From positions 285,980 to 349,979 of the forward strand of contig NW_020170387.1 in NCBI RefSeq assembly GCF_000524195.1: a stretch of 64,000 nt of DNA, in the 5' to 3' direction. The stretch is from Echinococcus granulosus (lineage: Eukaryota; Platyhelminthes; Cestoda; Cyclophyllidea; Taeniidae). The notes beneath the pieces were generated by a model. The model was not told where the DNA came from. It did not search any database and saw nothing but the letters and a program-made list of their open reading frames with translations. The position numbers were made by a program, and so were the translations under genes. How positions within the stretch are numbered: position 1 is the first letter of the stretch; each line of letters begins with the position of its first letter. Below, piece after piece: positions 46,759 through 59,171 of this stretch.

Positions 46759-49700
46759 ATGCTGCCTGAGCATAGCCTCCTCATCCATCTCCTCTGCGTC
46801 GGCCTCCTCTTTGCTGCGCTCTTCATTCCACCGTCGGCATGTCGAGCGGTGGAGCTTTCCTTCGCTGTCTGCTGTAGCGTCGGCATCAACAGCACACATG
46901 ACATGGAGTTAGATACCCTCATCAAGGCGAGCAACTCGGACGAGTGCGTCGCTATAAAACAGGTGGATCAAATCTTCAAAGAGGTAATCCTATGACTGCC
47001 AACACCTTACCTCGTCAATAAACCGGTTTCAGTCAAAAATGCGAATTAAGTTTAGCTGCACAATAAAAATTTAGTATAAATAGGGAAGTGGGTTCCCGCA
47101 ATTCTTAAAGGCATTTAAGTAAGACTGCGAACTGTTGTCATTACTTTCCGCTTTTAAAAGCATTGAATAAGCGTTTGCCTTCGCCTCATTCTGTTAATGG
47201 CCAAAATGTACATTCATCAACGTACCTGGTAGTATATAAATCGCCATTCAGCTTAAAAAATTTTTCTCCTAAACAAATAGTCGTTCTAAAACGATCTAAT
47301 AGCGGATATATTTCCCCTCCTGAAGATTGACGACATCAATGCTGAATTACCAGACGATCAAATGGCCAAATGCCTGCAGGTCAAACGAGGCTGCTTCTAC
47401 GCAGCAAAGGCTAATGTCTTCTGCGAGAATGCAGCCCGAAGTATATATTCTCCTGACGACAAGCTAACGCCCATTAGTCACTTTTCTCCTGAACTTCTCA
47501 AATCCCCGAGAGTAAGACTTTTGTTCCTCAAATAAACAACTTAGAGGCTTTGATATGCCGCCTTCATAAAGGCAAAAAACTTAAAGCTGCAGTGGTGTTT
47601 TATAGGATTGCTGCAAAAGACACAATCGACTTCCAGCATTGGATGTAGTTTCGGACGACAGCATGGATTTTGACATCAACGGCGTTCCGCTCTGTTGCAC
47701 GGTCAAAGGCTATGAAGGTGTGTTGAAAAGCCGAGCATATCAGGCACATGCACAGGTATATTGCCTCACTCCTGAGACTCAAATGAGGACATGAAGTACA
47801 AACGCCCACCACAGCGCAGTGGGGCTCTCATTCGGGTCATCGCACTTCACGAAGGGTCTTTTTATGCCTGCCTCCATTTTCATACACCTTTGCATAAGAC
47901 TTGGTATGAATTAGGAACCCACAAATCGTGCATACCCCTATACATTTACATGTGTGGTCAGTCGAAATGTTCAATTAAAACTAAACAGTGCAAGTTTTTA
48001 TCTTTATGAGTCTGCTATTAGTTATCAAGGTCCGTAACCTTATTTTAGCTAAATCCCTAAAAATGACTTCTTATGTAGGAGGTTCTTCGCAAAATCTGCT
48101 GTTTCCAAATTACCATCATCCGTAGTTTGAATTTGAATTAAGCGCACATCTAAAAAGTCCGCATGCCACTTTTCAAGTCATTCGAAGCTTTCCTATGTAA
48201 ATAATTACTTAGTGGCTCGCTACACCTAAAAATCATCTTCCTCTTGTCACTCCGAATATGTAGATTGGTGAAGCGCAAGACTAGACGATGGTTTCATTGG
48301 TTCCTGTTTACTGGGATGCAAATGTGTTTTAAATTCTCAAAATTTCCAAGGTTTTCGTAATTTTACTTCAACCTGATATGTTAGTATTCACTTTATGGAT
48401 CCCGTGGATAGTAAATTTGTAATAAGACCCTTCTTCGAATGTTTGAGGGCGGTTCCTTTATGCTCATCTAGTTCCCCAGGACCTGGATCCCTTTGCTAAT
48501 GCGATTACAACAAGGAGTAGTGCAGAGTCTTACGAGCGACCAACGAACAGTCATAGAGCCAAGTCTACTTCGGTGACTGTTATAGTCTCTGTACCATCAA
48601 CTACAATGACGGTGACGCAATCGTCAATGTCAACCAGCAGCCACAACACAAAGTCGTATACGGAGCACGCGAGCTTCGAGCCAATCACCACAACAGTCAA
48701 TTCGACGGAGCACTCGTACTCGTATACATACTCCACGTCTCCTCCTCCGACTGTCCCATCGCATTCACATCCTCCTTATTCACCTCCACCTCCACCTCAA
48801 ACGCAACGCAGCACAGAGGCGGAACTCGTCTGCGAGCCTGGCTTCACGTGGAACCCAGAAAAGCAGCTTTGCCTCCACACATTAGCTCGATGTCCCAAGG
48901 GCATGTATCTTTCAGTGAATCAAAGCAAATGCCTACCAAAAATTGGTGACAGGTTCAAATGCCCTCCTGGTTACGAGTTTCGCAACGATATGAATGGCTG
49001 TGAGGGTAAGTACACAAGTTATTTTTTTTCTATACGTAGGCCAGTTAGAATGCATTTTGCGACCTAAATTTGTTGCATTTAAAAGAAGGATTATTTAGTA
49101 CTGCTACTTCCGCAATCAATAAACTTGAAGCCAGACCAAATCAGAGAAAAAACCAGACTTAATTTTAATGTAATGACTTCAAAAAGCACCTGAATGAGAC
49201 TTAAAAATACTTTGTACCATCGGTAAGCTAAATATAGTTAACAAATGAAATGAATGAAGTCAGAAAAATGGCACAGAAATCTGGAATAAGCAAGCTACAT
49301 ATTTCATAATTGTGTGGGTTCCAACAGTATGGAAAGTGAGGAGGATTTCACGGTTAGGTTGTCCTTGTTTACCGAGTTCAGGTGCCAAATGATTGTCAGT
49401 TAGTCTCGCACCTCTCCGAAATAGTGAAATGTCACCTGTCAGATTGCCCGTAAGGCTGTATTCTGTAGTAAACATTCCGTGTCTTGGCATGTCTCTCTTC
49501 TACATTTCTAGGCTCAACTGAGTAAACTAGCCTTTTGAAAAGCACCAAATAAACATTAATTGGGCGGAATTTCACGCAGTCGCTGGCAGATTCTCTTCGT
49601 GGCTCGTGACAAATTAAGAGGTCAACAAGGTTTATTGAGGCATACCAACTTGTTTGTTTCCGTATAAAATGATAACTGACAACCGGCTTCAGTTTAGAGA

Positions 49701-52700
49701 GGGCTTGAAACAGACAAATGCTTAAAGCGAACCATGTTGCTCGGCAGAATGAAGATTTGCCAGCTTTAATTGCAAAGCTGCCAATTCAATATTTGTTCAA
49801 CTGCTGGACTTAAATTACTGGTCAACCCTTGAATGAATAGCACGATGTGTCAATGGAGGCCGAAAAATCAAATCGCTTTGCGTTTGAGTTCCATCGTGAG
49901 ACCGAGGTGTTTACTACCATACCCATTTACGTGAACGCACAGTTCGGATATAGCTGGACACTTCACAGCAAGCTATAGCAGTAAGATTCTTTTAAGGAGC
50001 CATAGAAAAGTTTTGATTGTCTACTATTCACCCTCAAGCTTCGTTTTACTTCAGGATCTTAAAACCGAGGCCGTTACTTTTTTCTGCTAAAGTTTTGGAA
50101 GCTAAGTAGTGAAGTAAGTGCTGAAAAAACTGATCATATTACAGAGAGGGTTTGGGAGTTTTCTTTTTGAGTTTATAAAAAAAAATTGAACAGTTCCTGC
50201 ATTTTTGTTTGGCGTTTGATTGATGCCTGAGTAGCCATGAATTAAGAGGATTTGCCAGTACCATCGATCCATCTTAGGACATTCTGTCTACCTTAGCGTC
50301 CAGTGGGCTCAAAATTTTTAAGATCGCCAAGGTTCAGGAATGATTGTATTCACGGTTCTTAAAGATTTGTTTCTGCCGTAAATTTATGACAGATTAGGCG
50401 TCGACCAAATGTTGAGAATGAACTAGGCGTTCTGCGCATAAATGTTCACATGAACGGCAGTGGAGGCTGTGGATTGAGCTACCAAAAATTGTCGTTGAAA
50501 AGTTTAGATCATTCAACTGTCCTACTACTGAGCAGCTAAATATCCCATCACCGCACGGTACTGTCTTCCGTTTGGAAAGGCTTATACTGGTCCAGTTTTA
50601 CGCTTTCGTTACCAAAGAAACTTCGTCGACTCACACAGCGTTGCATGCTCTCACTACATCTATTGTCTGTCATCCTTGATTAACAATGCCTGTGCGCCGG
50701 CTTGATCGCGAATGTAGTACTGCCACAGTAGCATCCATTTTTGAAAGACTAGGTTTGACACAAATGTTTCTCATACTGCAAAAAAACAATGCTTCATTCA
50801 GATTGCTTTTCATTTGTGTAAGGTTACCAATACATTTCCACCTTTTTTTCCCTAACGCATGTTCCTGCATGGGCATGTGCATGTGTTTAATGCGAGATTT
50901 GCTTCCTCTTGTGTGATTGCTACGAAAAAAGACGTGAATGAGTGCGAGGAGGGCGTTTTGGAGGGTAGTCACTACGTGGCCGCCTGTCCCAAGTCTGGTC
51001 AGCAGTGCATCAACACTGGGGGGAGCTACGAGTGCAACTGCAAGCAAGGCTTCCAAAAAACCCGAGACGGAGAATGTGTTGGCAAGTTCTACTTTCTAAT
51101 AACATCCAAACTTGCCCAAAATAGCCTCCTCTTAAATTCCTTTGTCTGACTTTTGTGCAAAGTTGGATGTTCAAAAAGGTCCTATTGGGCAAATGACCTT
51201 GAACTATGTCTGATGGAAGACATGGTATTCCGTTCCATTTTCGCCTGAAGCAAACAGCCACATTGCCAGTTCTTTCTTAGTCGCATAAGATTCCCAGGTT
51301 ATTTTGTTCGTTTCAAGGACTGATGTCTTCTAGGTATTTTTCATGATACGTTCATGCATACTTTGACCTTCATGGGTGTGTATTCTGTTGCTGTCCCGAC
51401 AGTTGTATACCTGAAGCTAAGTTAGCCAGGCGCGGATATTATGTAGCATCTGTAGTAGGACTGAACTATACAGGTGGCAACTTGATTAGATACCCTGAAT
51501 GACCCCTCTACTTTAAAGCATTAAAGCAGAGAAAATGGCCTTGTGTTTGAACTTATGGCTGCTGAATGTCTAAAATGCATGACATTGTCCCATTTTGGCT
51601 GAATGAGTTCAAGACTGTGCAATTACTGCATGTACGCTTCCCAAAAAATTGTGAGACTATGAGAAAACTATGAGTTGGGAGATTGAGTGGCATATTTGAG
51701 GAAAATTTGCCCGTTTTTAGATATTGATGAGTGTAAGGCTTCTTCGGAGGTCTGCAAAGCAGGCTACGAATGCCGAAACGTGATCGGATCCTTCCAGTGC
51801 ATTCGTCAAGTGCCCTGTGGCTTTGGCTACGTGCTCAACTCCGAGACCCAGGAATGCGAAGGTGATCAAAACAACCACTTTTATTTGAGAAAGCCACCAA
51901 ACGCCCTTCAAAAGTAAAAATGACTGCAGTCATGTGCGCTTAATTAAGCCTTGACGAACATATTTATCAAACTGCATATGTAATAAATTTTCATTCGGTC
52001 ATGTTATCACCATTATTTTATAGCCTTTTTATGACAGTTTGATAGGTATAGTATTTTTAAAAGTTAAAATTAGTGTAAGCTTCTTGATTTAATGGTGGTA
52101 GAGTTCGCCCTTTTGGCTCTGTACCTAGCAATGTGAACCCAAACAACTTTTAGACATATTACTCAACAATATAAGTACATACACTTTAAAACATTCAGGG
52201 TGCGTTTCATCGCCCCTCGATGTCGGAGAATTTCTTATTTCACGAATAGACATCGACGAGTGCAAAGCACAGCCGGATATCTGCGGTCCGAACATGATCT
52301 GTGTAAACGTACGAGGTGGAATGAAGTGCGTCCCGAAAAAGTGCCCCGGAAAACTGAGGTAATCGCTCACTTATGGAAGAATGCAATGTTAAACAGGCGC
52401 TGAATGGTATTGTCTTTTAACAACAGGCTATTTGTATCGGCTTAGCATCTAGTAGTTACAACCATTATTTCCTCATTTCACTTCAGTCAGTCTTATTCTT
52501 TAACCTGGCTATTGTAAAATGTCTCACTATAATAAGTTATTCAGATGCATGTAGCTGTAAATATCTAAATGGGAACATTTTGTATGTGTGTATATCTTTA
52601 TTATTAATGTATTTTAGACGAAACTCCAATGGGTTGTGCATGCCTTGTCCATCTGGCTATACCTTTAATGAGCGGCGCAATAGCTGTGAAGGTAGAGTCC

Positions 52701-55700
52701 CATTTCGGGCGAATGAGCACTTGCCTCAATTCACGCGTTCACCTTTAAAACAGGGCATTTTTTCCTCATTGCTGTCCTTAGGTGAACATTGTTGAGTGTT
52801 TTCTCGTTTTGGCTTCTTTCGAGGTTTCATATTGCAACGTTAGGAAGTAAATCAAGCATAAATTTTCAATTCTTTCGTAATTTATATTACCAGACCATCA
52901 TTCACTTGCTTATAGCAGTATAGGTATTAGTGGGGTGAGGCACTTTGCTTCCAGAATGTAACCTTGGTCCTAGCCATGCTCATGGCAAATTTAAGCTGCT
53001 TATACCTGCTCTCTTCTGGAATGAGGCTTACTTCTTTCAATGCTTCCTCAATATGTAAACATGCTTAGCAATAAATTTTAGATTTTTTCTCGGTGTACGG
53101 AATTCTAGTAATAACTTACTTACCTATAACTTCTTTATAATTTCGGTCACTTCAACGGTCTTTCTAAACCTCCTCTTCCAAGCATAGACATCAACGAATG
53201 CGAGCTGAACGCGACTCTTTGCAGAGCCTTCGAGCGATGCACCAACCGTCCTGGCGACTACATCTGCGAGCCGAAGTTGCGCTGTGAGATGGGCTTCCAA
53301 CTCAATAAGAACGGAACCAGTTGCGATGGTGAGTTGCACGACCCATAGATGGTTGAGGTGTCCATTTACCGACAGATTTTCAATACTTGAGTGAGATTTG
53401 ACGGCCAAAACTCGGTGAAGACGGAGAGTAAAGGGCGCTCATCCATGCCATCGTCTAAAATTTTAGAGTAAGAGTAGTTGATTAGTTGTTTGCAATGTGG
53501 TGAAATGTGTGGAATGGGGAAATTGTAAACGGAGATGAAGTTAATGGATTTAAAATAGTTTTGATTAACCTTTAATACTGTACCTCCAAGCCTAATTTCG
53601 ATCTCATTCCTGAGACTTGAAAATGCCATCCGATTTATTTTAATAATTCAAGTATTTTGATCGGTAGTACCAAGTACCCAAACAGTCATTTTTACTGCAA
53701 CCTTTTGAAAACGTTAATAAATATTTGCTTTTATGCTTATGATTCAGTAACATTGAATCCAGTAAAAGTGATTCGACTGCCTAAGTAGACGCAGGGGCTC
53801 ACAACTTTTGAACTTTCTTGTTTTCATAGACATTGACGAATGCAAATTGAAAGCTTTCAATTGTCGACACGGTCAGATATGTGTAAACACACCTGGTGCC
53901 TACGAATGCGAGCTCTCCCCTTGTCACCTCACCGAGAGGTACTGTAACTCATTTTTTTTTATTAAAAAGACCTTTGTATTTGATATCTTAACGCCTTCAC
54001 TGTTAGCGTCTGTTGTGGACCGGGGTTTTTGTGCATGTCTAGCTCCCAGTCAGAGCTGTCGAGACACGAAGGCTTCGATGTGGACGCCTATGTTTTGCAG
54101 TTAGTATGAGTATGTGTGCTCGACAAGTAGTTAATGTGCTATAGACACGGGGTAGTTCAATTCTACCATATTTCCATTATTTGATTAAGCTGTACCTTTT
54201 GGAGCACACCTAAAGTCTGCCTCCACGTCATATTGGTCATTCAGGAGGACTGAATAAGGGCGCAAGTTTCTAGATGTTTTAAATGTTTGGGAGTTAGTCA
54301 CAAAAAGTGAACTTCTGGGGAACCGAAATAGGAGTGCTGTCCGGGGGTCGGGGACGCATCCACCAGCGTCACACATATGCGACCCCCCGATTTCCTAATC
54401 TGAGCGCAGCATCAAGAATACGTAACGTATATTCTTCATTTATTTTACTACAACTGCTTGCACAAAATTTTGTTGTTAACGCATTTAGTGAGTTTAAAAT
54501 GATGAGATTTAGCGGAGGGTGTTTTTATGAAGTGGTTTCGTTTATAAGAACATCAACTGGCAGTGAGCAGTAGAATCATATTTAAAAAAATATCATTGGT
54601 GTGGTTGTGGGGAGGGCGACGTAATGCTGTTGAGCACGATGCAACAAGGTCCACTGCTTATAACACTCTTGGCTCCTGAGGTGAGTACAAAAAGAATGAC
54701 TTCTCGCCCATACGGTCATCAGCTTATTTTTGGTCTCATAAGAAGTCGTCACAGATAAATGGCTGCTAATGGTACTTCTATCGCGATCCACCACTCACTA
54801 GTTTAAGGTTTTTTAAGTTGTGGTAATTTTCCCCGTATAGGTATGATTACGCTTTAGAAAAATGTGTTTGCTCCACGGGATTCCAGCATCGCGGAAGAGA
54901 ATGCGTCGGTGAGTCAATTAACAAAATTCTATATCACATCGTTTTGGAGAATACAAATATGCGTCCCCGTAACCGACTTATAAACGGTATTTCCTACTAA
55001 GAAATGAATTCCAATTATCTTCGGTTTCACTACTAAGTAATTATTTCTCAAAACCGAAGTCTGACCTTATCTTGGCATTAATTAATGTCAAGAAATGACC
55101 GACTGACGTTCTACTAGATTACCACTTTTACTATGTAACATATTTCCTTTGTTTGCCTGAGCAGATATAGATGAGTGTGCAGAGGAGGAAAAACATGGAG
55201 ATCGTCAAAACCCACTGTGCGGTTCACATCAAGTGTGCGTAAACACGGTTGGTGCCTACAGATGTGTCACACTAACTGATTGCCCAAAGGGCTTCCATCG
55301 AACATCTCCAAAAGCATCATGTACAGGTATTTCTCGTAATTCTAGGAGTTGATGTGAACTTTTTCTCCCATAAAAGTACAAATGTGGTCAGACATTATAA
55401 GAATGAGTGAAGATACCAATAGTTACTTTTCCACAGAGTCCCACCCCGGTTAACGGCAAATAACAATACTAATAAAATAATAACTTTGGAAGTCATTTTG
55501 ATATGATGAGTATTTCATATGAAGGGATTTACTTTGTACTTTGCGGGTTTCGCGTTTTCTCATGCAGATATCAACGAATGTGCGACGGGGGAAGCGAACT
55601 GCGGTCCGAATATGCACTGTGAAAACACCCTTGGGTCTTACCGATGTCTCTGCGAAAGAGGCTTTAAAAACATAAATGACACTGCCTGTGCCGGTACGTC

Positions 55701-58700
55701 ATTCTTGTCCTCGTCGGAATCATTCACGTTTCGTCAGAATACTAGAATCTTGTGATTTCAGTAATGTAATGAATGTTCACAAATAAGCCGCTTGGAAATG
55801 GCAAGCCTATCAAATAACACCACATGCATTGTTAGAACCCATGATCGGTAAAAACATGTCTTTAAATATATGCTTATCATCTCCATGTTATTTGCCCCTG
55901 AAATACACATTAAAAAAATTCCAATAAGAGCTGTACCTTACTACATGTACCTACCAGTAAGAATGTCAGCGAATATATTGTAGATATCAACGAATGTGAG
56001 GTATTTCGCCCGGAGGAATCGTGCCCGGACAGGCGTGCCCGCTGTGTAAACACTGCTGGTAGTTACCGTTGCATTTGTCCAAACGGATTTGTCTGGCACA
56101 GCTACCCTGTCTATGCCTGTCGAGGTAAATAGGTCTATTTTCGCCTAACAAACCAGCACACATCATAAGTACCACCGAATTACAAGACTTATAGCCCGCA
56201 AATCATCTAATCTAGCAGACTAGAAGACTAATAATTCTTTTTTTCCATATAACAGTTGAAATTTGCAACTTTAGTATCATTTATGTGATAAAAAATTGTA
56301 AATTATTGAACATACAACAAGGGCAAATGATGGAAACATCTTGAAAATTCCTGATGTGCTGCCTTGGCAACTTTAGCCAACACCAGATGCTGGTCCATCT
56401 TCATCCGTCGTTTCATAATCTTTTCCCTCATCATCCCGATAGCGAGCATTGGCTTTCTGACTGATTTCACTTCCCCCGGACTCATTCTTTTGCTTTCAAA
56501 GAAAATGTTGATAAAGCCTAATTTATCACAATCTCTACGATTTTTGAAGTAACTTTCTTCTAAAAATAATGATCTGGTGTAAAGAAGACGTTGGATCCCA
56601 AAAAAGGGTCAAATTTAATCCACTAACATCACCATGTTCATCAATTCTTAGGTTACGGTGTCTTGTCTTCCTCTAAGGAAACTCAAAAATCGTATGCCTT
56701 TTAAAAATGTTTCTATTTGAAAAAAACAACTTACATAACACATATTCTGCCTATTTTTGAAGCGGAAAGGTAGTGAGTTGTATAGGTGGAAACCGGTTTG
56801 CTTTCCTAAAGAAAAGGAGAAAGGCTCTGTTATGGGATGATTACCTGGAAGATATAACGATGTTAATGACCATATTCTCTTCAGATGTCAATGAATGTGT
56901 GCTCGAGATTGATACGTGCGGACCTGAGCACCGATGTGTTAACGACGAGGGAGGGTACCACTGTGAATGCGCGAAGGGATACCGCCTCAATTGGGATAAT
57001 AGAACTTGCATCGGTGGGTTACTCAGACCCTATACTGTTCCACACACTATGAAATATTCCTTCGCCACAGTGATACAGCACTGTTTTAATTAAGGTGGAG
57101 CTCAATTTAATGGCATTGTTATAACATTTGCGTTATTTTCTTATATGTGCAGATATTAATGAGTGTACGGAGAAGGGCGCAGGCGCGCTGTGCCAGAGTG
57201 GAATTTGCGTCAACACTCCCGGCTCCTTTCGGTGTGACTGTCCCTCTGGCTTTCGTCTCGGAAAGGGTGGGAACTGTGTTGGTAAGTCCTCCTGCACACT
57301 GCTTGTTTGTGCTATGAAAGTTATCATGTGATGCCACATGACTTTTATAGGACAAAAAAATAACGTTAAGGTGAAGGTGAGATTACAACAGAATAAGCTA
57401 CTAACCCCCATATACCGTTCGCGAGGTCATGGTGTCATCAAGTGATCACGTGATGACGAAGGCTCAGTACACTGGAATCTGAACTTAAATTGATCCGAAT
57501 GTTGTGATATGCAATTCCACATCCTCAGTGCTATGCAGTATGATTCGAAGCACTGCTGAGTTTCCCGCTTATTTTGGGAAAGTGGGACAAGATAGTACAA
57601 AGTGCACTGTGTGATGATTTGACACACATTAGATATTTAACAGTACCATTTAGGAAAGTCGGCAATAGTTGTAGTCATCTTCCACGACTCTGGAGTCATG
57701 AATTTCCACATCACAGCATCCGGATCAGTTCTAGTTCTTCATGAGTACTGAGTTATGATGCCATTGCGCAAACAATAAGTCATTTTTGTGATAGATGGAG
57801 CTTCCTGTTTAACGGTTGGAAAATCCTTCTTTTATCTCAGCTTTTTCAAATTGTTTCCACGTAGCCTACTGTCAAGAGACCTTAACAAACTTCAATCGCT
57901 CTTTCACAAGTTAAGCAATCGCTTTCCTGTATTCTTTTTTGAAGAAGGACAGCACGAATTTCAAAATTACTTCGTTGACAACTTCATGCAGCTTAATGGA
58001 TGAAGTACCGGAAGTCACAAGGAGGATTCTTAATTGCTACTAAAATGTGGTGCCTCGTGTCTCTCTTGAAGTTAGTATTAACGTACAGAAGGTCTGGGCG
58101 GCTATAGGCATGGCCGGAGGGCTGCACCATCGAGGAGAAGTACAACCCGCGACTACTAGAGAACCCATGTAGTTAAATAACCAGATAAACAAAGATCTGA
58201 TCACTGAAAAGATTCCATTTAATAACTAACAAGCAATTGTTGATTTTAATTACAATAATCCTATCACTTTTGAATGTACTCCATCTGCCTCCCCTGAGCA
58301 AGTAAGTCTATCTCCATTCAAAAAGTAAGAATAAGTTATGACTAATCTTCTGTTGATTTACATTTTGTTGAATAAATCTCTGATTTTGTATACAACCGCA
58401 GACGTTAATGAGTGTCAGGAGCGGGACGGCATTTGTACTTCACGCCACGCCCGAGGGATCACATTCAGTTGCGTAAACCTCCATGGTTCTTATCGCTGCG
58501 TCTCCAAGCGTTGTCCATCTATGTATGTAAAACAAAAAATTCCGAATGGATACAGGTACTCATCACAATCTCACATAGCACTATCGAGCCTTGGTAGTAG
58601 TGTCTTGCGTTGAATGACTGATCTTTTACAGGTGCTCCTTAATGCCAGAATATGAATGCAATACCTTTGATCCGTACTGTTTGAAGGATAGACCACTCCG

Positions 58701-59171
58701 AATTGATCACCTGCACATCGAATTACCCTCAGTTTTGAAGAAGCGAATAGTTCTAGGTGAGTTGGATTCTTCAGTGGTCAAACGTGGAACTGTGAATGTT
58801 GAACTACTGGAACACTATGCTTACGACACACGCACAAAGCGTCACATTTCAGTGAAGAATTCGCTGAAGGTAAATTTCTCTTGTTTACGTAATCAAGAAA
58901 AATATTAATTCCATCAATTTCTTGTTACACTTTTTGATCTGGAACATAGTTAGCCGTGAAAGCCTCTGATAGACGAACGGTTGAATTGTTACTGGTCAGA
59001 CCGATTGAACCTCCGGCGGACATTTTTGTCTCTGTTCGCCTATCCGAAATGCGCGGACAGAGAAGCAAAGTCCGATCCAACACAAGGTTTTACCTCTACG
59101 CGACTGAAAATAACAACTTGAATTCAACCTCCATCAGCAATGATATTGATGAATGGCGGAGCAAGAAATGA
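46759..59171 (+). CDS. FBLN1: Fibulin-type extracellular matrix protein
   Basis: Secreted matrix glycoprotein of 1059 aa from 19 exons: 46759..46983, 47326..47511, 47606..47755, 48480..49005, 50932..51081, 51721..51861, 52250..52358, 52618..52691, 53188..53328, 53830..53938, 54841..54908, 55165..55326, 55568..55693, 55984..56124, 56885..57013, 57153..57281, 58402..58555, 58632..58869, 58950..59171. Order: signal peptide (LLIHLLCVGLLFAALF), anaphylatoxin-like part with CC pairs (AVCCSV, DCCKR, LCCTV), Ser/Thr/Pro-rich stretch (exon 4), about 11 EGF-like modules starting D-[IV]-[DN]-E-C (calcium-binding type), and the fibulin carboxy module ending NDIDEWRSKK. EGF exons are bounded by phase 1 introns; modules 3, 5 and 11 are split by phase 2 introns. 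The start is the ATG just before the signal peptide. The intron after 51081 begins GCAAGT. Fibulin-1 versus fibulin-2 identity is not certain. Confidence 0.92.

Noticed and set aside
48551..48736. Minus ORF of 61 codons
   Set aside because: Shadow of the Ser/Thr-rich fibulin exon 48480-49005.
54340..54400. G-rich inverted repeat CCGGGGGTCG / CGACCCCCCG in a fibulin intron
   Set aside because: Arms are short and imperfect with no second copy seen, so it is not reported as an element.
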